Shown here in pieces: positions 11,901 to 22,507 of a DNA stretch of 64,000 nt; within the stretch, counting starts at the first letter, position 1, and each line of letters starts with the position of its first letter. Position numbers and translations under genes: made by a program. The stretch comes from Archivesica marissinica (taxonomy: Eukaryota > Mollusca > Bivalvia > Venerida > Vesicomyidae), in the NCBI GenBank assembly GCA_014843695.1, contig CM026387.1, forward strand, positions 65,037,708 through 65,101,707. Reading direction: 5' to 3'. The notes beneath the pieces are model-generated. The model was not told the origin of the DNA and did no database searches. It worked only from the letters and a program-made list of their open reading frames with translations.

Positions 11901-14210
11901 CCAGACACGGATGGGCACCAGGGTACAACCTGCATAAGTGCAGTATCCAGACACGGACGGGCACCAGGGTACAACCTGCATAAGTACAGTATCCAGACAC
12001 GGACGGGCACCAGGGTACAACCTGCATATGTGCAGTATCCAGACACGGACGGGCACCAGGGTACAACCTGCATAAGTGCAGTATCCAGACACGGACGGGC
12101 ACCAGGGTACAATCACCGTTCTTCCACAAGATACTCCCCATAAGTGCAGTATCCAGACACGGACGGGCACCAGGGTACAACCACCGTTCTTCCACAAGCT
12201 ACTCCCCATAAGTGCAGTATCCAGACACGGACGGACACCAGGGTACAACCTGCATAAGTGCAGTATCCAGACACGGACGGGCACCAGGGTACAACCTGCA
12301 AAAGTGCAGTATCCAGACACGGACGGGCACCAGGGTACAACCTGCATAAGTGCAGTATCCAGACACGGACGGGCACCAGGGTACAACCTGCATAAGTGCA
12401 GTATCCAGACACGGACGGGCACCAGGGTACAACCTGCATAAGTGCAGTATCCAGACACTGACGGGCACCAAGGTACAACCACCGTTCTTCCACAAGCTAC
12501 TCCCCATAAGTACAATATCCAGACACGGACGGGCACCAGGACAACCACCATTCTTCCACAAGCTACTCCCCATAAGTGCAGTATCCAGACACGGAGGGGC
12601 ACCAGGGTACAACCTGCATAAGTACAGTATCCAGACACGAACGGGCACCAGGACAACCACCGTTCTTCCACAAGCTACTTCCCATAAGTGCAGTATCCAG
12701 ACACGGACGGGCACCAAGGTACAACCACCGTTCTTCCACAATCTACTCCCCATAAGTGCTGTATCCAGACAAGGATGGGCACCAGGACAACCACCGTTCT
12801 TCCACAAGCTACTCCCCATAAGTGCTGTATCCAGACAAGGACGGGCACCAAGGTACAATCACCGTTCTTCCACAAGCTACTCCCCATAAGTACAGTATCC
12901 AGACCCGGACGGGCACCAGGACAACCACCGTTCTTCCACAAGCTACTCCCCATAAGTGCAGTATCCAGACACGGACGGGCACCAGGGTACAACCTGCATA
13001 AGTGCAGTATCCAGACACGGGCGGGCACCAGGGTACAACCTGCAAAAGTGCAGTATCCAGACACGGACGGGCACCAGGGTACAACCTGCATAAGTGCAGT
13101 ATCCAGACACGGACGGGCACCAGGGTACAACCTGCATAAGTGCAGTATCCAGACACGGACGGGCACCAGGGTACAACCTGCATAAGTGCAGTATCCAGAC
13201 ACTGACGGGCACCAAGGTACAACCACCGTTCTTCCACAAGCTACTCCCCATAAGTACAGTATCCAGACACGGACGTGCACCAGGACAACCACCATTCTTC
13301 CACAAGCTACTCCCCATAAGTGCAGTATCCAGACACGGAGGGGCACCAGGGTACAACCTGCATAAGTACAGTATCCAGACACGAACGGGCACCAGGACAA
13401 CCACCGTTCTTCCACAAGCTACTTCCCATAAGTGCAGTATCCAGACACGGACGGGCACCAAGGTACAACCACCGTTCTTCCACAAGCTACTCCCCATAAG
13501 TGCAGTATCCAGACACGGACGGGCACCAATGTACAACCACCGTTCTTCTACAATCTACTCCCCATAAGTACAGTATCCAGACACGGATGGGCACCAGGAC
13601 AACCACCGTTCTTCCACAAGCTACTCCCCATAAGTGCAGTATCCAGACAAGGACGGGCACCAAGGTACAATCACCGTTCTTCCACAAGCTACTCCCCATA
13701 AGTACAGTATCCAGACCCGGACGGGCACCAGGACAACCACCGTTCTTCCACAAGCTACTCCCCATAAGTGCAGTATCCAGACACGGACGGGCACCAGGGT
13801 ACAACCTGCATAAGTGCAGTATCCAGACACGGACGGGCACCAGGGTACAACCATCGTTCTTCCACAAGCTACTCCCCATAAGTGCAGTATCCAGACACGG
13901 ACGGGCACCAGGGTACAACCTGCATAAGTGCAGTATCCAGACACGGACGGTCACCAGGGTACAACCTGCATAAGTGCAGTATCCAGACACGGACCGGCAC
14001 CATGGTACAACCTGCATATGTGCAGTATTCAGACACGGACCGGCACCAGGGTACAACCTGCATAAGTGCAGTATCCAGACACGGACGGGCACCAGGGTAC
14101 AACCTGCATAAGTGCAGTGTCCAGACACGGACGGGCATCAGGGTACAACCTGCATAAGTGCAGTATCCAGACACGGACGGGCACCAGGGTACAACCACCG
14201 TTCTTCCACA
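8950..14210. repeat. 46/68-bp higher-order minisatellite derived from SINE-D
   Basis: Over 5 kb built from two related monomers. One is 46 bp (GTGCAGTATCCAGACACGGA, then CGGGCACCAGGGTACAACCT, then GCATAA). The other is 68 bp and continues ACCGTTCTTCCACAAGCTAC, then TCCCCATAA. They alternate in higher-order blocks, for example spacings of 252 (4x46+68) and 298 (5x46+68). The 68-bp monomer matches the interior of the SINE-D copies at 53890-54110 and 54445-54682, and the array passes at its right end directly into the rest of a SINE-D. Confidence 0.95.
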
Positions 14211-14320
14211 AGACAGCTTAATAGCTTCCTCACTTTGAAAGAATACCACACTCTAGTGGGATTCGAACACACAGCGGTGACGGGCAAGTGAGTTGATGTC
14301 AATGATATTAACCACTCAAA
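14211..14320 (-). mobile_element. SINE-D head portion flanking the array
   Basis: Continues the last array monomer with AGCTTAATAGCTTCCTCACT, then AGTGGGATTCGAACACACAG, then a TCAATGATATTAACCACTC segment. On the minus strand this is a tRNA-like head with A box GAGTGGTTAATA and B box GTGTTCGAATCCC. It is the surviving 5' half of the SINE from which the array grew. Confidence 0.85.
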
Positions 14321-14348
14321 ACGCTTGAAATGAAAGAATATATGTGTG

Positions 14349-14620
14349 GTTTTGACGTTTATTTATCGTCGCTACCGGTTGCCCATATGAGCGATGCCTC
14401 ATGAAGAGATTAGTCATGTTAGATGTTGGAGGATATTGCAATGATACAGACAGAGACGCATTCCAGAGTCTCCTCTGGTTCTTTTACGTGCATGGTGTAA
14501 AGCACCTACATGAGACCTCGGTTTAACGTCCCATCTGAAAGACTGTTAAGACGGGGGGTCGAACCTGCGATCCCTGGATTACCAGTCCAGCATGTTACCA
14601 CTGGACTACAGATCCGTCTG
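14349..14620 (-). mobile_element. SINE-C copy, nearly complete
   Basis: Reverse orientation. It starts with the 3' end GACGTTTATTTATCGTCGCT and ends with the tRNA-like head CATGTTACCACTGGACTACA followed by GATCCGTCT. The AATTTTATTAGGGTC segment present in other copies is deleted next to the B box. Confidence 0.92.
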
Positions 14621-14745
14621 TGAAAGAATATAATACTTGTGTACAGAATATATCACAGGCAGCTGAAAACAAACGTTGATATATAGTCCTAACTGGGTAT
14701 TCACGAGAACATCCACCGATTCTAGACTTCTTTTTGCTTACACAG

Positions 14746-14868
14746 ACATGTATGTAGTCGACAGAAGGCAGAGACGTACGAGATGACCTATGACCGTGCC
14801 TTTATCTGCCCGGAGAGATATACAACCGCGTGCGATCAGTTGGACTGGAGGAGGTGCAGCAAATACAG
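14746..14868 (+). CDS. EMI-EGF-TM protein, exon encoding EMI domain N-terminal half
   Basis: First recognisable exon of a plus-strand gene for a small type I membrane protein. The acceptor is CTTCTTTTTGCTTACACAG and the donor is CAG|GTAACA. One base completes an upstream codon, 40 codons follow (HVCSRQKAETYEMTYDRAFI, then CPERYTTACDQLDWRRCSKY), and two bases (AG) carry over. Four cysteines and the C..C..Y..C....RC.KY spacing match the first half of an EMI domain, a cysteine-rich extracellular module found near the N terminus of multimerins, MEGF/Draper proteins and EGFL7. The signal-peptide exon upstream was not found. It may lie in the gap at 7950 or within arrays. Confidence 0.8.
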
Positions 14869-14993
14869 GTAACATAATCAGCCCGGCTTATCAGCTACTG
14901 TGACAACATTTCAGACGGCACCTTGGTGATAACGTTAAGCTGTATTCTATAGTCTACCAATAATATCGTTCACAAATATTGTTAGGCAAAGAT

Positions 14994-15123
14994 TAGCCTG
15001 GGAGTCAGTCATATAAATATAGTTTAATACTGAGATCATTAATTGGGCCGTATTGAGTTTCTGATAATATAAATTTTGCCAGAAGTAAATTGGTGAAAAA
15101 TCGACAGACTGGAACCCAGGCTA
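14994..15123. mobile_element. Short TIR element (TAGCCTGGG family)
   Basis: A 130-bp segment bounded by TAGCCTGGG and CCCAGGCTA, with the internal motif GTATTGAGTTTCTGATAATA and GTGAAAAATCGACAGACTGG. A related copy lies at 21120-21286. The matching ends and dispersed copies indicate a MITE-like element. The superfamily is unknown. Confidence 0.65.
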
Positions 15124-15171
15124 GGCAAATATAGGTGATAGATAGTTTATTTTGTGATTCAACATGGAGAA

Positions 15172-15402
15172 AGCCGATTAGCGCAGTGGTTAGCGTGCTC
15201 GCTTCTCACCAATGCAACCTGGTTTCGATCCTCGGACCGGGAAGTATGTGAGATGGTACGGTGGTCGCCAGATCAGACAGGTGGGTTTTTTTCGGGTACT
15301 CCGGTTTCCTCCCACACGAATGACCACATATCATCTGGGCCAACGAGAGTAATATCAGTGGTTAGAACTTGCTTCGTAATCGTTGTAAAATAAATCAAGT
15401 TT
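15172..15402 (+). mobile_element. SINE-A copy
   Basis: Head CGATTAGCGCAGTGGTTAGC, body GTACGGTGGTCGCCAGATCA, and tail ending TCGTTGTAAAATAAATCAAG. The copy has several point changes and a small internal deletion near 15335. Confidence 0.92.
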
Positions 15403-15568
15403 TAAAAAAACATGGAGAAAAATTCAGTCATTCATGTTGTACTAATGTCATTGTTGCTGTAAATAATAATAATTAAATAATAAAATATATATTTAACTAA
15501 TATTTCCATGTGAACATACAACACACATAAACATAGATATAATACAATGACACTAAAAACCACCAATG

Positions 15569-15934
15569 AAATCAACACAAAGCATACAGCATACATTCAA
15601 TCATAAATCAACACAAAGCATACAACATACATTCAATCATAAATCAACACAAAGCATACAACATACATTCAATCATAAATCAACACAAAGCATACAACAT
15701 ACATTCAATCATAAATCAACACAAAGCATACAACATACATCCAATCATAAATCAACACAAAGCATACAACATACATCCAATAATAAATCAACACAAAGCA
15801 TGCAACATACATTCAATCATAAATCAACACAAAGCATACAACATACATCCAATCATAAATCAACACAAAGCATACAACATACATTCAATCATAAATCAAC
15901 ACAAAGCATACAACATACATCCAATCATAAATCA
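15569..15934. repeat. 36-bp minisatellite
   Basis: About ten units of AAATCAACACAAAGCATACA followed by ACATACATTCAATCAT, lying in the EMI gene intron. The 36-bp period keeps an open frame that is not a gene. Confidence 0.95.
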
Positions 15935-16048
15935 AGGTCAGTCATACTTACGAATAATGTAATCATTATCATTTAGAGACTTAGTTTAAACATATTTTAT
16001 TGCTACCATGTAGAGACTCAGTATATGGGCAGATAATTGGTACGATTT

Positions 16049-16314
16049 GTGTTTTACGTTTATTTATCGTCGCTACAGGTTGTCCATATGAGCGACGCCT
16101 CCTGAAGAGATTACTCATTTTAGATTTTTGGAGGATAGTGCAATGATACAGACAGAGACCCATTCCAGAGTCTCTTCTGGTACTTTTACGTGCACGATGT
16201 AAAGCACCGACACGAGACCCCAGTCCCATCTGAAAGACTGTTAATTTTATTATGGTGAGAGGGGTACCACTGTACCACGGGTACCGTGTTACCATTGGAC
16301 TACAGACCCGTCTG
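16049..16314 (-). mobile_element. SINE-C copy, nearly complete
   Basis: Reverse orientation from ACGTTTATTTATCGTCGCTA to the head TACAGACCCGTCTG. The head is degenerate in the anticodon-arm region. Confidence 0.9.
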
Positions 16315-16674
16315 TATTGGTACGATTAATTGGTTTAAACATATTTATTTATCAGGATACATTTAATATTCATTGAGAAGTAGACACGTTAAGTCAAAGC
16401 ACATTTTATTCTCTCATTTCACATGCATACTACATGGAAGAATGAGGCTTACATAACGGAAACATACATTTATATCGTGAACTGTGGATTGAACTGAAAG
16501 CTAACAGCTTAGGGAACGGCTTCTTGTATGCTGGCCTGGTGTGAAAACAATAGGATCTCGGTTTTTATTGTTTTGTGTTTAGTATCGTGTTATTGTCTTA
16601 AAAGTCTCCAGCGATATTATTTAGTGTTGATTTAACATGTAACAAACGTAACGTGTGAAATGGTGCCCAACAAT
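16315..16674. other. Intronic sequence, unassigned
   Basis: Single-copy-looking AT-rich sequence in the EMI gene intron. Nothing recognisable is present. Confidence 0.4.
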
Positions 16675-17242
16675 ATATACACTGAACCGAATTTCTAAAC
16701 GTCCACCTGATGTTGTATAACAGTTGAAGACAATCAACAAGTAAATACCATAGTAGAATGCCGTCTGTTGAAAGGTCGTGCAACCTTGAAACACGATGGA
16801 AATGATTTAGAATGATATTAAAATATGACATTGTATGATTCATTACAAAATGTACTTGAAATATCGAATTTAATTACAACGCTGAACATACCTGTCTGAT
16901 AGAAGTGCCTGTATCAAGCATACCGACGGCTCTCCCGCTTTCCTCAATGGTCATTCTCGCCATATGTTCTGTTTTTTCGGTTACGGGTCGCACATAGAAT
17001 AAATTGCAATCAAATTGAGCACTCACCATGCCGTGCACGTGGTCCTCATGCCAACACTTAGGATTCCAACCTTCCGTTCCGCTTGGTCAGCCATGACAAT
17101 AAATTGGTGTTTTCTTAGTGTACATTGATAGAGTATGGTGGATAACAATAGACTACCAATATTTGGACTAATACACAGACCCGTTACCCTAAACTCACAA
17201 TTTAGTAGGTGGACGTTTAGAAATTCGGTTCAGTGTATATAT
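16675..17242 (-). mobile_element. Internally deleted Tc1-like element
   Basis: Bounded by a perfect inverted repeat of about 34 bp (ACACTGAACCGAATTTCTAA leading to ACGTCCACCT at 16679-16708, and its reverse complement at 17207-17236) next to TATATA, as expected for TA-target elements. Inside, on the minus strand, 16889-16965 encodes MARMTIEESGRAVGMLDTGT followed by SIRQ. This resembles the first helix-turn-helix of Tc1-type transposases; a stop follows soon after. The rest of the transposase is missing, so this is a non-autonomous deletion derivative. Confidence 0.65.
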
Positions 17243-17650
17243 ATTACTATGACATATTAAATTTACCTACACTGTGTTTTTGTTTCACCAAGCTTTGGAT
17301 CAACACGATGATCGTGTAAAGCATTTATATTTACATCGATATTATATTTCCTTCAATGAGCGTATATATGACCTGTTTGTATCCATTTTCGTATGAATTT
17401 CCTCACTAATGATATGCAGCTGACATGCGTACTCGTAGTTATGGTCATGCGCATTCGCAGTGTTGGGAAGCATTCCTCCCAAAAAGGCGTGTATTACAGA
17501 TTACGCTGTTCCAATGACTATCTATTTAACAGATCCGACACCTAGCAACTCACAAAATACAGTTTTAATGCGAAATGTGCTATATTTGTATTTGCGTCAT
17601 TGAACGCAATAGGGCTAATTAATGTATATATAAGTAATGAATCGCGAGTT
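17243..17650. other. Intronic sequence, unassigned
   Basis: AT-rich intron sequence of the EMI gene. No element or exon was recognised. Confidence 0.4.
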
Positions 17651-17797
17651 AATAGTTTCCATTGGGGTATGCACTACATTGTGCGTGTTTAAAATTAAAA
17701 GAAAGAAGAAGAAATTGACGAACATAAATTATAGCCTTCGGCCCCAAACGCACTTTTAACAACGCCTAATGCAGTTCATACCCCGATGGGAACTATT
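17651..17797. mobile_element. Foldback (hairpin) element
   Basis: About 147 bp with long imperfect inverted arms. The left arm reads AATAGTTTCCATTGGGGTAT then GCACTACATT. The right arm's reverse complement reads AATAGTTCCCATCGGGGTAT then GAACTGCATT. The arms continue through GTTTAAAA/GTTAAAAG. It is consistent with a foldback MITE. Confidence 0.65.
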
Positions 17798-18339
17798 TGA
17801 CATCGATGCACGGTACGTTGGAGTTTGCAGTAGGTTCTATGAATTTGTATATTGTACTGTGAGTGGTTCCTCCGTATAATGGATAAGCTGCCAGTTTGCA
17901 ATGAGTGGTTGACTGTCCCAGCACCGCCAAAGCTCGGTGGTGGTATCTTTGGGAAATACAATGAGAGACATCTCTAATTTTCTATTACCTCCCTTGGCAG
18001 ATCAAGTCTGATTTATTCCAAAATGTGAATAGGTCCTTTTAGTTAGAATCCTTGGTTTTTACTGTTGTTGCCTAACCAGATGTTGCGGTATGATAAATGT
18101 GATTTTATCCAAATCGTGTTAATTAACTGAAAATATTCTTTTAGAAATAAGTACCCATTCCATATACTGTATGATATCTGTCGAGATATAGTAATTTAAA
18201 ACTCTTAAGAAGCGATAGTGGAATAAAATTGCTAGCATGTTGTGCAAAGCAAACAACGATAAAAAACAGAGGAAAACACTTAATAGGACCTATCTACTTT
18301 TAGAGAGTATTGAGGGGCAGTAACTGACCGATGTCTCTC

Positions 18340-18450
18340 ATTCGAGTCGTCTCTCTCCTGGTTTCGATGTATTCCATCGAGAATGACGCACCAATAACGA
18401 TTAGTCTTAAAAGTTTTAAGAACTTGTTCGCAATCGATTTAATATATATT
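18340..18450 (+). mobile_element. Degenerate SINE-B 3' part
   Basis: Diverged match to the SINE-B body and tail: GTATTCCATCGAGAATGACG, then AAGTTTTAAGAACTTGTTCG, then CAATCGATTTAATAT. It is an older copy just upstream of EMI exon 2. Confidence 0.65.
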
Positions 18451-18494
18451 TGAGAAGTATTGCATGTTAGCTCCATGTGTTCGTGTCTTTTAAG

Positions 18495-18601
18495 AGTGAA
18501 TACATGTTATTCACCGACCCAGAAGTACGCTGTACGTTACTACACAGTGGAGGAATGTTGCGCCGGGTGGAATGACGCTGGGGGAGGAGCATGCACCCAA
18601 C
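18495..18601 (+). CDS. EMI-EGF-TM protein, exon encoding EMI domain C-terminal half
   Basis: Acceptor GTTCGTGTCTTTTAAG, donor CCAAC|GTAAGT. The first A completes Arg with the AG of the preceding exon. Then 35 codons encode VNTCYSPTQKYAVRYYTVEE, then CCAGWNDAGGGACTQ, with one C carried over. The ..YAVRYYTV..CCAGW......C motif is the diagnostic end of EMI domains (Tyr-rich strand, then CCxGW/Y). With the next exon it gives CTQPVC, matching the usual CxxPxC junction between EMI and EGF modules. Confidence 0.88.
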
Positions 18602-18840
18602 GTAAGTTCATTTCTGCACGCTGCTATACTTCCGAGGAATAGTGTCAAAGCTGAATTAAAACTTGTGAAAAAAGAGGAAATCTGCAAACATAACTAGTGA
18701 ATAATGATAATCTATGCTGAACAGATATCACAAATTCCGACAATAATTATGTTTCCAGATTTTAACAAAAGAACAGGAAATCCTCTAAAATAGGAAGACC
18801 TGGGTATACCATAACTTTAAATAAATTATATGTTATTATA

Positions 18841-19225
18841 CTGGGTAGACCATATATAACTTACAGTATATGTTACTATACTATATCAGACCGCTGTCGA
18901 GGAAGATTCACCGCCCTGGGTAGACCATGTATAACTTACAGTATATGTTACTATACTATATCGGAACGCTATTGAGGAAGATTCACCGCCCTGGGTAGAC
19001 CATATATAACTTACATTATATGTTACTACCGGTATATCGGAACGCTGGCGAGGAAGATTCACCGCCCTAGGTAGACCATATATAACTTACATTATATGTT
19101 ACTATACTACCGGTATATCGGACCGCTGTCGATGAAGATTCACCGCCCTGGGAAGACCATATATAACTTACATTATATGTTACTACCGGTATATCTGAAC
19201 GCTGTTGAGGAAGATTCGCTGCCCA
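18841..19225. repeat. ~76-84-bp minisatellite
   Basis: About five units containing CTGGGTAGACCATATATAAC, TTACATTATATGTTACTA and TATCGGAACGCTGTCGAGGA, then AGATTCACCGCC. Unit lengths vary through a CCGGTATATC segment. A partial unit starts near 18800. The array ends about 45 bp before the EGF exon. Confidence 0.9.
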
Positions 19226-19269
19226 GTAATAAAGGTTATGCAGTTTTGGAACACATTTTTCCATTTCAG

Positions 19270-19377
19270 CTGTATGTATAAATGCGTGTGAAAATGGTGG
19301 GAAATGCGTTGTGGATTCAAGCGAAGGACCTGTGTGCAGGTGCATCGATAATCACTATGGGACCCGTTGTCAGTATG
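19270..19377 (+). CDS. EMI-EGF-TM protein, EGF-domain exon
   Basis: Acceptor ACATTTTTCCATTTCAG, donor TATG|GTAAGG. CT completes Pro with the C of the previous exon. Then 35 codons encode VCINACENGGKCVVDSSEGP, then VCRCIDNHYGTRCQY, with a G carried over. Six cysteines with spacings 3, 5, 9, 1 and 8 form a textbook EGF-like domain ending in YGxxC. Phase-1 boundaries on both sides are typical of mobile extracellular modules. Only one EGF repeat is present before the membrane segment, fewer than in MEGF10/Draper. Confidence 0.9.
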
Positions 19378-19908
19378 GTAAGGAATTCGTGTTCTCTTCA
19401 GCCTATTACCGCACTGAAGACCCGGCGTCCTAACAGAATTGAAATCCGTAAGAACTGAAAGTTTGCGCATGCGCATAAGTGTACATCTTAGCGGGCGTGA
19501 GGAATGGAAGACATTCGCTTTATTTTCAATATTTGTGCTAATTATCAGTATTATGTGGCATTTATTGTTAATGTTTATTGTTATAGATATTTATAAAGTG
19601 TGTGTGGAGGGGGGGGGGGATTTTCCAATTTCTATATAAACTATTCCGGTTTTTGCTTTATTCTGACTTACCGGATACGAATATATGCGGTCAATTGATG
19701 GAACAGCCTACTTTTATTGACATTCGAGCTAAATAAGGTAATCATTAAATTAGAAATCTACTGTTTGGTTTTGTTAATTGAAGCAAGTTATCATATGCCA
19801 TTATTCAGTAATGATGTTAGTGACTTGTTTGTAACGGTTGTTACAGATTATGAAAAATCTAAATAGGCCAAAAATGCAATAAAAACTGGAGTGGGTATTG
19901 GCATGTCT
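19378..19908. other. Intron of the EMI gene, unassigned
   Basis: Intronic sequence with a G12 run near 19606-19619. No further EGF exon was recognised here. Confidence 0.5.
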
Positions 19909-20144
19909 TCGCGGGTTCGAACCCCCGTCTGACCCTAATAACATTAACAGTCTTTCAGATGAGACTTTAAACCGAGGTCTCGTGTCGGTGCTGTACACCG
20001 TGCACGTAAAGGAACCAGAGGATACTCTAGAATGGGTCTCTCTGTGTATCATTGCACTATCCTCCAAAACTCTAAAATGACTAATCTCTTCAGGAGGCGT
20101 CGCTCATATGGGCGACGATAAATAAACGTAAAACAAACAAACAA
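19909..20144 (+). mobile_element. SINE-C copy, head truncated
   Basis: Starts at the B box GGGTTCGAACCCCCGTCTGA and runs through CTTTCAGATGAGACTTTAAA to GACGATAAATAAACGTAAAA with an (ACAA)n tail. Confidence 0.92.
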
Positions 20145-20308
20145 GGCATGTCTTTATGGTATGGAATATAGTCGATTACCTCACCACCTGGTGCGGGCCG
20201 AAAAACTAGCGGCCCAAACTGTTTGCATACTAAGTATTTTATCTGTGTTTGTACGTCACTGCTGTTGATTAAACAATATCTCACCACGAGATCATATACT
20301 AGTATATA

Positions 20309-21074
20309 CACTCCGACAAAAGTTAAGCACCACCCTATATTTTTATCACAGGAACTTGAAATTTTATCCATAAGCCACCAAAGGTCTCGTACCTCTATCC
20401 TAGGACACCCCCTTCTATTAATAGAGGGGGTGGTCTCGTACCTCTATCCTAGGACACCCCCTCTAGTAATGTCCTAGGATAGAGGTACGAGACCTTTGGT
20501 GGCTTATGGATAAAATTTCAAGTTCCTGTGATTTCTTTTTTTAATAGAGGGGGGTGTCCTAGGATAGAGGTACGAGACCTTTGGTGGCTTATGGATATAA
20601 TTTCAAGTTCCTGTGATTTGTATCGATATATTTGTTTTACACCAATACTGTTAAAACAATAAAATAGATATCACAATTATTTTTCTTACACTTCTTTAAC
20701 GCTCTAAAATTACCAATCTACTTGAAGTATGTATCACCCTGACTATGACGTAGCAGAAATGGGGTTCAAAACAGGCGCTGGAAAAACGTAAACCCAGTTT
20801 GTCGTTGATGGGAGTTTTTAACATTGCATTAACATACAGTCTTCAGATTTTACTTTTAAGAAGTGTAAGAAATATAATGGTGATATTTATTTGATTGTTT
20901 TAACGATATTGATTGTTTTAACGATATTGATTGCTTTAACGATATTGATTGTTTTAACGATATTGATTGTTTTAAAGATATTGATTGTTTTAACGATATT
21001 GATTGTTTTAACGATATTGATGTAAAGAATAGATCGATAAAAATATAGGGTGGTGCTTAACTTTTGTCGGAGTG
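20309..21074. mobile_element. Tc1/mariner-like foldback MITE with internal hairpin and 18-bp array
   Basis: A 766-bp element bounded by perfect inverted ends of over 38 bp (CACTCCGACAAAAGTTAAGC then ACCACCCTATATTTTTATC, and the reverse complement at 21035-21074), flanked by TA on both sides. Internally, a roughly 76-bp arm (20345-20420) recurs inverted at 20470-20532 and again at 20542-20617, so the transcript would form a long hairpin. A third of the element is an 18-bp array. No transposase is present. Confidence 0.85.
20892..21020. repeat. 18-bp array inside the MITE
   Basis: About seven units of GATTGTTTTAACGATATT within the element at 20309-21074. Confidence 0.9.
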
Positions 21075-21119
21075 TATATACACATTTCTATCATCTACAT
21101 CTACATACTACTCCAAACA

Positions 21120-21286
21120 TAGCCTGGGAACATGCGTTGATATATATTTAGTTTAGTATAGGTCAATCATATAAATATATGTTTAGCACCTAGACCATTA
21201 ATTGAGCGGTATTGAGTTTCTGATAATATCAACAATGTCATATAGAGGTAAAGTAGTGAAAAATCGACAGACTGGACCCCAGGCTA
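21120..21286. mobile_element. Short TIR element (TAGCCTGGG family)
   Basis: A 167-bp relative of 14994-15123: TAGCCTGGG at the left, CCCAGGCTA at the right, and shared internal GTATTGAGTTTCTGATAATA and TGAAAAATCGACAGACTGGA. Confidence 0.65.
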
Positions 21287-21895
21287 CTCCCAACACTCAA
21301 CTAAGTGTAGACCGGGGAGTTTATAGATATAACAAACTCTGGTTGTTTTCGTATTTTCGTATATATGGATATAAAGAGCCAGAGTCCGGCTATCAGCTGA
21401 TACATATAATGTATATATGTATATATTTACTAGTATAGTATATATTAAGGTAAACAGGATAGCTTTTCAACTTATCCGTTTGACTAGTAGAGTAAGAGTG
21501 TGGGATAAGGGTCTTGAACAAGTTAGTTGGAAAGTGCACCTACTTAGTTGAGTTAGTTCACTCATTCACACATCTGACCTGATTGTCACTCACAATCACT
21601 CACCCATAATACTTTATACACAATAGTAGTGAAGACTAGTATATATTATACAAAGACATAGTATGGGACCAGGCTATATAATTATGATATGATTCAGACC
21701 AGTGATTTTATTAGGCCATATAGGGAAACTATTGGGTGGTACGCTTGCAGCAGGGTTTGGAAACATTATAATGTACATGTACTAAATATCAATAATTAGT
21801 TCCCTTTAACATAAATATGATATGGGTTACATAAGTATGACGTCAGGGACAGTGGTTATATATCTCATTAAGTGAGACAATGTTAAGACGGATCT
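21287..21895. other. Intron of the EMI gene, unassigned
   Basis: AT-rich intronic sequence. No exon or element was recognised. Confidence 0.4.
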
Positions 21896-22170
21896 GTAGT
21901 CCAGTGGCTAACATGCTGGACTGGTAATCCATGGATCACAGGTTCGATCCCGCGTCTGATCCTAATAAAATTAACAGTCTTTCAGATGGGACTTTAAACC
22001 GAGGTCTCGTGTCGGTGCTTTACACCGTGCACGTAACAGAACCAGAGGAGACTATGGAATGGGTCTCTGTCTGTATCATTGCACTATCCTCCAGCAATCT
22101 AAAATGACTAATCTCTCCAGGAGGCGTCGCTCATGTGGGCAACCGGTAATGACGATAAATAAACGTAAAC
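21896..22170 (+). mobile_element. SINE-C copy, full length
   Basis: Complete copy. The head is GACGGATCTGTAGTCCAGTG with the stem-loop CTGGACTGGTAATCCATGG and B box GGTTCGATCCCGC. The body is TTTCAGATGGGACTTTAAAC then CGAGGTCTCGTGTCGGTGC. The 3' end is GGCAACCGGTAATGACGATA then AATAAACGTAAA. It serves as the reference for the family. Confidence 0.95.
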
Positions 22171-22507
22171 ACGCAGTGTTAAATAGACTAACATATTAAG
22201 ATTAAAAACAGTCTTTACTGTTACACGAATGGTACAGTGGCCATCCGTTCAGCAAGAATGGTGCTGGACTGTACATAGTAGGGAATGCCATTCCAAGGAC
22301 GTATTGTTCGAGGACGGGGGTGGTTTATGTGGTACTTGGTTCCGGACTATGGAATTATATAGTTCACATTTGTCATTCAACTTTGATCTTGAGCATGCGT
22401 TAAAAACTTGAAGGCTGGTATATAAGATTATTGAATGGTCCAATGAATGAAGCAGGCGGTTGCCATGATACACGAGGTATTTAAACACTTTGACGCACAC
22501 TTTAAAC

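Noticed and set aside
6296..14249. Very long open frames on both strands (hundreds of residues of 16- or 46-residue repeats)
   Set aside because: Consequence of stop-free monomers (48-bp unit, 46/68-bp blocks) plus N runs. Several frames are open at once, which real coding sequence would not show.
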